Below, piece by piece: positions 15,051 to 18,428 of a stretch of 18,428 bases of DNA. Numbering within the stretch: the first letter of the stretch is position 1; each line of letters starts with the position of its first letter. This stretch comes from an uncultured Candidatus Melainabacteria bacterium (lineage in GTDB: Bacteria; Cyanobacteriota; Vampirovibrionia; Gastranaerophilales; Gastranaerophilaceae): positions 1-18,428 of the forward strand of contig CAMHMW010000018.1 in assembly GCA_946186335.1 (NCBI GenBank), given 5' to 3'. The position numbers and the translations under genes were made by a program. A model generated the notes under the pieces. That model searched no databases and was not told the DNA's origin. It saw only the letters and a list, made by a program, of their open reading frames with translations.

Positions 15051-16070
15051 ATGAAAAATATAAAAACAGAAATTACCAAATTACACTACCAGAGAAACCC
15101 GAAAGGAATTTTGTACGAATTTTTAAAATTCTGTTCAACTTTTTACGGGTTTGGAAGCGGTTTAAAAAATTTTCTGTACGATAAAAAAATACTAAAACCC
15201 AAAAGAGTAAAGGCTTTTGTAATATCTGTCGGTAATATGACAACGGGCGGAGTAGGAAAAACTCCTGTGGTATCAGAAATTGCAAAATATTTAATCTCTC
15301 AGGGTAAAAAAGTTGCCATAGTATCAAGAGGTTACGGCGGAAGGCTAAGCAACCGAAAAATCAATATGATTTCCGACGGGCTTATAATATTTTTTGATGC
15401 ACTACAAGCCGGAGATGAACCGTACTGGCTTGCGGAAAACACCCCAGGTTGTTATGTTTTTACCTGCCGAAACAGGTTTCTGGCTGCAAAATATGCGGTT
15501 GAATCTTTCGGGGTTGAATACATAATTCTGGATGACGGCTTCCAGCACAGAAAACTATACCGCAATTTGGATATTGTATTGATGGACAGCGTTAAAGGTT
15601 TCGGAAACGAAGAATTACTGCCCGCAGGACCGTTAAGAGAGGGTCCTGAGGCACTGGAAAGAATTGATAAATTTGTTGTGGTTAGCAAAAGCACAAAACA
15701 CGAAACCGCAGAAAAAGTTGCACAGATTATGCAAAAGAGGTTAAAAATTCCAACAAGTGTGTGCCGTACGGAACCTGATTATGTTTATAATATAAAAACC
15801 GGTCAAAGACTGATGGAGGGCGTACCCGTAACTGCGATGTGCGCAATAGGTCAACCTGAACAGTTTTACGACTTTTTAAAAAATTATGATGTTAAAGATA
15901 CCAAAACTTTTGACGACCACCATCAATACACCCCAATAGACATAGTTGATATAACAGGAACAATCATAACAACCGAAAAAGATGCGGTTAAACTTGCACG
16001 CTTTGACAGGGATAACATATATGCTCTGCGCCTGAAAACAGTTATCAATGCGGAAGAATTATTAAAATAA
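15051..16070 (+). CDS. lpxK: Tetraacyldisaccharide 4'-kinase LpxK (lipid A synthesis)
   Basis: LpxK phosphorylates the 4' position of the tetraacyldisaccharide 1-phosphate to give lipid IVA, at the cytosolic face of the inner membrane. The 339-aa length is usual. Visible motifs are a Walker A GNMTTGGVGKTP at 61-72, SRGYGGR at 92-98, GDEP at 121-124, the conserved DDGFQH at 161-166, then LLPAGPLREG and ITTEKDAVKL. It starts 1 base after the MCE gene stop and is translated with it. Its presence is direct evidence that the organism makes lipid A or a similar glycolipid and so has an outer membrane. Confidence 0.95.
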   Translation: MKNIKTEITKLHYQRNPKGILYEFLKFCSTFYGFGSGLKNFLYDKKILKPKRVKAFVISVGNMTTGGVGKTPVVSEIAKYLISQGKKVAIVSRGYGGRLSNRKINMISDGLIIFFDALQAGDEPYWLAENTPGCYVFTCRNRFLAAKYAVESFGVEYIILDDGFQHRKLYRNLDIVLMDSVKGFGNEELLPAGPLREGPEALERIDKFVVVSKSTKHETAEKVAQIMQKRLKIPTSVCRTEPDYVYNIKTGQRLMEGVPVTAMCAIGQPEQFYDFLKNYDVKDTKTFDDHHQYTPIDIVDITGTIITTEKDAVKLARFDRDNIYALRLKTVINAEELLK

Positions 16071-16099
16071 AGATATTCGGTTACAGATTAAAAGTACCA

Positions 16100-16172
16100 T
16101 CATTCTGAGCAAAGCGAAGAATCTAATATATAAAACAGATTCTTCGGACCAAAGACCTCTGAATGACGAGGT
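16100..16172. repeat. Imperfect hairpin repeat downstream of lpxK
   Basis: TCATTCTGAG (16100-16109) pairs with CTCTGAATGA (16157-16166) with one mismatch, and GAAGAATCT (16116-16124) pairs with AGATTCTTC (16137-16145). The sequence belongs to the type TCATTCTGAG..AAGCGAAGAATC, a palindromic repeat seen between genes in many bacteria. The right end also holds ACCTC-8-GAGGT followed by Ts (16155-16175), which could end the lpxK transcript. Confidence 0.7.
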
Positions 16173-16175
16173 TTT

Positions 16176-16368
16176 TAGTAATTTTAGTACTATATAAGTA
16201 TATAATTACCTTAGTTAAATATCGGCATAGCAACGCTTGCTTGAATTATTGATAAATCATTTTGTAAACTTATGTAACAATATATATTTTATATATCAAT
16301 TATATATAATGAAGTTTTTTTATTTTATATGAAGTGCGTAAAGTATTTAAAAGAAAGGAGACAAAACT
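16176..16368. other. Gene-free AT-rich stretch before the 264-aa gene
   Basis: No open frame or RNA gene is seen. Runs of TATA alternate with poly-T. A weak promoter candidate for the next gene is TTGTAA (16262-16267), 17 bases, TATTTT (16285-16290); a TATAAT at 16305-16310 lacks a -35. A good ribosome site AAAGGAG (16354-16360) lies 8 bases before the ATG at 16369. Confidence 0.4.
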
Positions 16369-17163
16369 ATGATTCGTATTGATAATGTCTCGCTTTCGTC
16401 TGTAAGTACAGCATTAAGAGATTTTGGGACAACCGTAAAAAACATTTTGCCCCGCAAAAAGAAAATTGATAAGCAATCCTCGGGAAGCGGTGATAAGTTT
16501 GCTGCTAATTCTGATTCAGAACCGCGTACGGAAGAAGAACGGACAAGAACAGCTGTTATGAAAGCCAATGAAGCAAACAGAGAAAGGCTCGTTGCCGAAA
16601 TTAACCGCTCAGGCGAAATTGACAGCGTTTATGATAAACTTTTGCCGGAATACTCGGCATATCAAAACCCGGAACTTAAAGACTTTACACCTGTTTCATC
16701 TGATACCGTAACTGCGTTATTCAGAAAAAAACAGGTTGAAATCAAATTCAGCACCACAGAGGATGATAACAAACAGCAGGATATAAAATTTGCTGACGGT
16801 TCTCAGATAAGTTATATTACATTTACCAAAGACGGTAAAATGAAGATTAACGAAGAAGAATTTGAAATGCCGGAAGGTACAATTATTGAAACAAAATCTA
16901 TAAATGGCAGGGTAATCAGTCAATTTATTCAGACACCCGATATACAAAGAAAAGTTATTAATAAACCCGAATATTTAGATGAAGCGGAAGAAGTATTAAA
17001 AACATATACTCCGCCGGAACCCGAACCTGAACCTGAGGTTTCACAAACGCCGGAAGAACCGGCACCTGCGGCAAACGAAGTGAGCGAAACCGTATATTCC
17101 TATGGTCAGGCACTTTTGGAAGACTTTTTATCTCTTACAAAAAATCTAAAAAATAATATTTAA
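16369..17163 (+). CDS. Hypothetical protein with Pro-Glu repeat tail
   Basis: The 264-aa product has no signal peptide and no family I recognise. The N-terminus is mildly amphipathic (1-27), then comes a basic/Ser-rich linker (28-52), a charged helix (52-82), and a region with alternating β-prone stretches (about 122-190, including VEIKFSTTED and SQISYITFTKDGK) that looks like a small folded domain. A Pro/Glu tract (214-234, PEPEPEPEV) follows, then a short helical end (238-264). The mixture suggests a cytosolic protein with a flexible spacer and a terminal docking helix, but this is only from composition. The start has a strong AAAGGAG 8 bases upstream. It stands alone and converges on the cupin gene 55 bases away. 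Confidence 0.65.
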   Translation: MIRIDNVSLSSVSTALRDFGTTVKNILPRKKKIDKQSSGSGDKFAANSDSEPRTEEERTRTAVMKANEANRERLVAEINRSGEIDSVYDKLLPEYSAYQNPELKDFTPVSSDTVTALFRKKQVEIKFSTTEDDNKQQDIKFADGSQISYITFTKDGKMKINEEEFEMPEGTIIETKSINGRVISQFIQTPDIQRKVINKPEYLDEAEEVLKTYTPPEPEPEPEVSQTPEEPAPAANEVSETVYSYGQALLEDFLSLTKNLKNNI

Positions 17164-17218
17164 CAAACTTATTCAAATATTTAATCGAATCATCTAAATT
17201 TTATGTTATATTAAATTT

Positions 17219-17629
17219 TTACTTGTTAACCGATAACGGTGTTCCTTTTTCACCTATATAAAAGACAATGAGTTCAACCGGTTCATCTCCCGCATTAGTG
17301 CCGTAATGATACTTTCCGACAAGTTCAGGTAAACTTTCCCCCTCTTGCAGAGTTATCTTGTCATTTTTATCCGTAACAACGGTTAATGTACCTTTTTTCA
17401 CATAAGCAACATTAACCAAATCGTGCCTGTGCATAGGTAACGTTTCCCCGACATCTATAATTATTTTCAGGACAGTAACCTCTGGTCTTTTAATTTTCAA
17501 CTTTTTATACTCCGCATTGTCCCATGTTGAAGTTGTTTTCAAGATTGTTTCTTTTTCCAGAGAATAAGCGGTATTTGTCATACATAAAACCGCAATAAAA
17601 AGTATTGTTAATAATTTCATCATTTTCAT
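17219..17629 (-). CDS. Exported cupin-domain protein
   Basis: The 136-aa product has an N-terminal signal peptide (1-23, cleavage near AYS-L), so it acts outside the cytosol. The rest is one small cupin barrel. The first motif is G61-ETLPM-HRH (His67, His69), but the usual Glu is Asn73/Val74; the second motif keeps His108 and Asn112 (YHYGTN). Three His could still bind a metal. Substrate unknown; many exported single-domain cupins have no assigned role. The start at 17629 has GGGAG 11 bases upstream, rather far; the nearby in-frame ATGs at 17623 and 17620 are farther still. It diverges from the patatin gene. Confidence 0.8.
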   Translation of the reverse strand: MKMMKLLTILFIAVLCMTNTAYSLEKETILKTTSTWDNAEYKKLKIKRPEVTVLKIIIDVGETLPMHRHDLVNVAYVKKGTLTVVTDKNDKITLQEGESLPELVGKYHYGTNAGDEPVELIVFYIGEKGTPLSVNK

Positions 17630-17730
17630 ATTTATAAATTCTCCCTGTACCTATAATATCATAAGATTAGGAAATACTCATATAAAATAAATGTTTTTTA
17701 TTATAAAATAAGTAACAGGGAAATGACATT

Positions 17731-18428
17731 ATGACGGAACATAAAACAGCACTAATACTTGAAGGCGGAGCAATGAGAGGTTTGTATTCGGCAGGCGTTC
17801 TTGATGTTTTTATGGAAAACGATATAAATGCTGATGTTGTATATGGGGTTTCGGCAGGTGCCTTGTTCGGGTTAAATTACAAATCTCGCCAGACAGGACG
17901 TGCATTAAGATACAATTTAAAATACGCACACGAAAAGAATTATATGGGTTTATATTCACTTCTTACAACCGGCGATATAATGAACAGAGATTTTTGTTTT
18001 AACAAACTTGTCTATGAACTTGATAAACTTGATTTTGAAACATACAAAAACAACCCCGTTGATTTTTATGCCGTTGTAACGAATCTGCGAACAGGAAAGC
18101 CCGAATATATAAAAATTGACGATGCGCAAAAAGATATGGAATATTTCAGAGCCTCAGGCTCTATGCCTTTTATCTCAAGACCCGTTGAAATAAACGGCAA
18201 TTTATACTTAGACGGAGCAATGAGCGATGCTGTACCGTTTAAAAAGGCTCTCGAGACAAATTGCGAAAAAATTATTGTAATATTAACAAGGCCGCAGGGT
18301 TTTAGAAAGAAAAAATCATATCTTCCTTATACACTTTTTTACGGGAAGTTTCCCAATTTGGTTAAAACAGTAAAAAATTCATTCCAAAGATATAACGAAA
18401 CTATGGATATAATAGAAAAATATGAGGC
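17731..18428 (+). CDS. Patatin-like phospholipase, 3' end beyond the window
   Basis: The first 232 residues are visible and the frame is still open at the window edge. Patatin-like enzymes are serine acyl-hydrolases with a Ser-Asp dyad. All three motifs are present: the oxyanion loop GGAMRG at 12-17, the nucleophile elbow GVSAG with Ser41, and DGA with Asp161. There is no signal peptide, so it is probably cytosolic or membrane-associated, of the YjjU-like bacterial type. AGGG lies about 10 bases before the ATG. It is divergent from the cupin gene with about 100 bases between them. The protein is expected to continue for some tens of residues. Confidence 0.88.
   Translation, partial: MTEHKTALILEGGAMRGLYSAGVLDVFMENDINADVVYGVSAGALFGLNYKSRQTGRALRYNLKYAHEKNYMGLYSLLTTGDIMNRDFCFNKLVYELDKLDFETYKNNPVDFYAVVTNLRTGKPEYIKIDDAQKDMEYFRASGSMPFISRPVEINGNLYLDGAMSDAVPFKKALETNCEKIIVILTRPQGFRKKKSYLPYTLFYGKFPNLVKTVKNSFQRYNETMDIIEKYE

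Noticed and set aside
16215..16235. GCCGATAT on the minus strand in the lpxK downstream gap
   Set aside because: No TAAA -35 at the right distance and no minus-strand gene follows it.

Overview
The window is AT-rich bacterial DNA from a Gram-negative (diderm) organism: it carries lpxK (lipid A 4'-kinase) and an MCE/MlaD-type lipid-transport protein, together with flagellar-type export genes. Two proteins begin 'MG(L/M)xASQAR', a start I associate from memory with gut Gastranaerophilales (Vampirovibrionia, formerly Melainabacteria, the non-photosynthetic sister group of Cyanobacteria). That placement is an inference; no rRNA or universal marker is present here to confirm it.

Layout. (1) 70-417 (+): a small secreted Tyr/Gln-rich protein, ending at a bidirectional terminator shared with the operon that converges on it. 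(2) 465-6422 (-): an operon transcribed fliE, fliF, a fliG-position gene, fliH, flhA. This encodes part of the basal body (MS ring, rod adaptor) and of the type III export gate. The fliG-position protein lacks the hallmarks of canonical FliG, and fliI/fliJ are not between fliH and flhA. (3) 6582-7969 (-): a two-gene unit of a PurH-like protein (AICAR transformylase fold, catalytic motifs eroded, no cyclohydrolase domain) and a dCMP-deaminase-type enzyme. (4) 8116-8784 (+): an acidic, coiled-coil protein of unknown role behind a near-consensus promoter.

(5) 8792-13443 (-): a cluster of unknown genes. Two proteins, of 581 and 352 aa, share N- and C-terminal helical segments around unrelated middles. 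Two small coiled-coil proteins lie between them; one looks like the same ends without a middle. A Gly/Ala/Ser-rich 270-aa protein is directly downstream of the 352-aa gene. Conserved ends around a variable centre, next to a flagellar-type export operon and with one possible sigma-28-like promoter, suggest these could be export substrates or axial components. This is the main hypothesis of the annotation and it is unproven.

(6) 13679-16070 (+): MCE protein and lpxK, coupled, both concerned with the outer membrane. (7) 16071-16368: a gene-free stretch with a hairpin repeat. (8) 16369-17163 (+): unknown protein with a Pro-Glu tail. (9) 17219-17629 (-): exported cupin protein. (10) 17731 to the window end (+): a patatin-like phospholipase cut by the window edge.

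I see no tRNA, rRNA, CRISPR, insertion sequence or phage gene.
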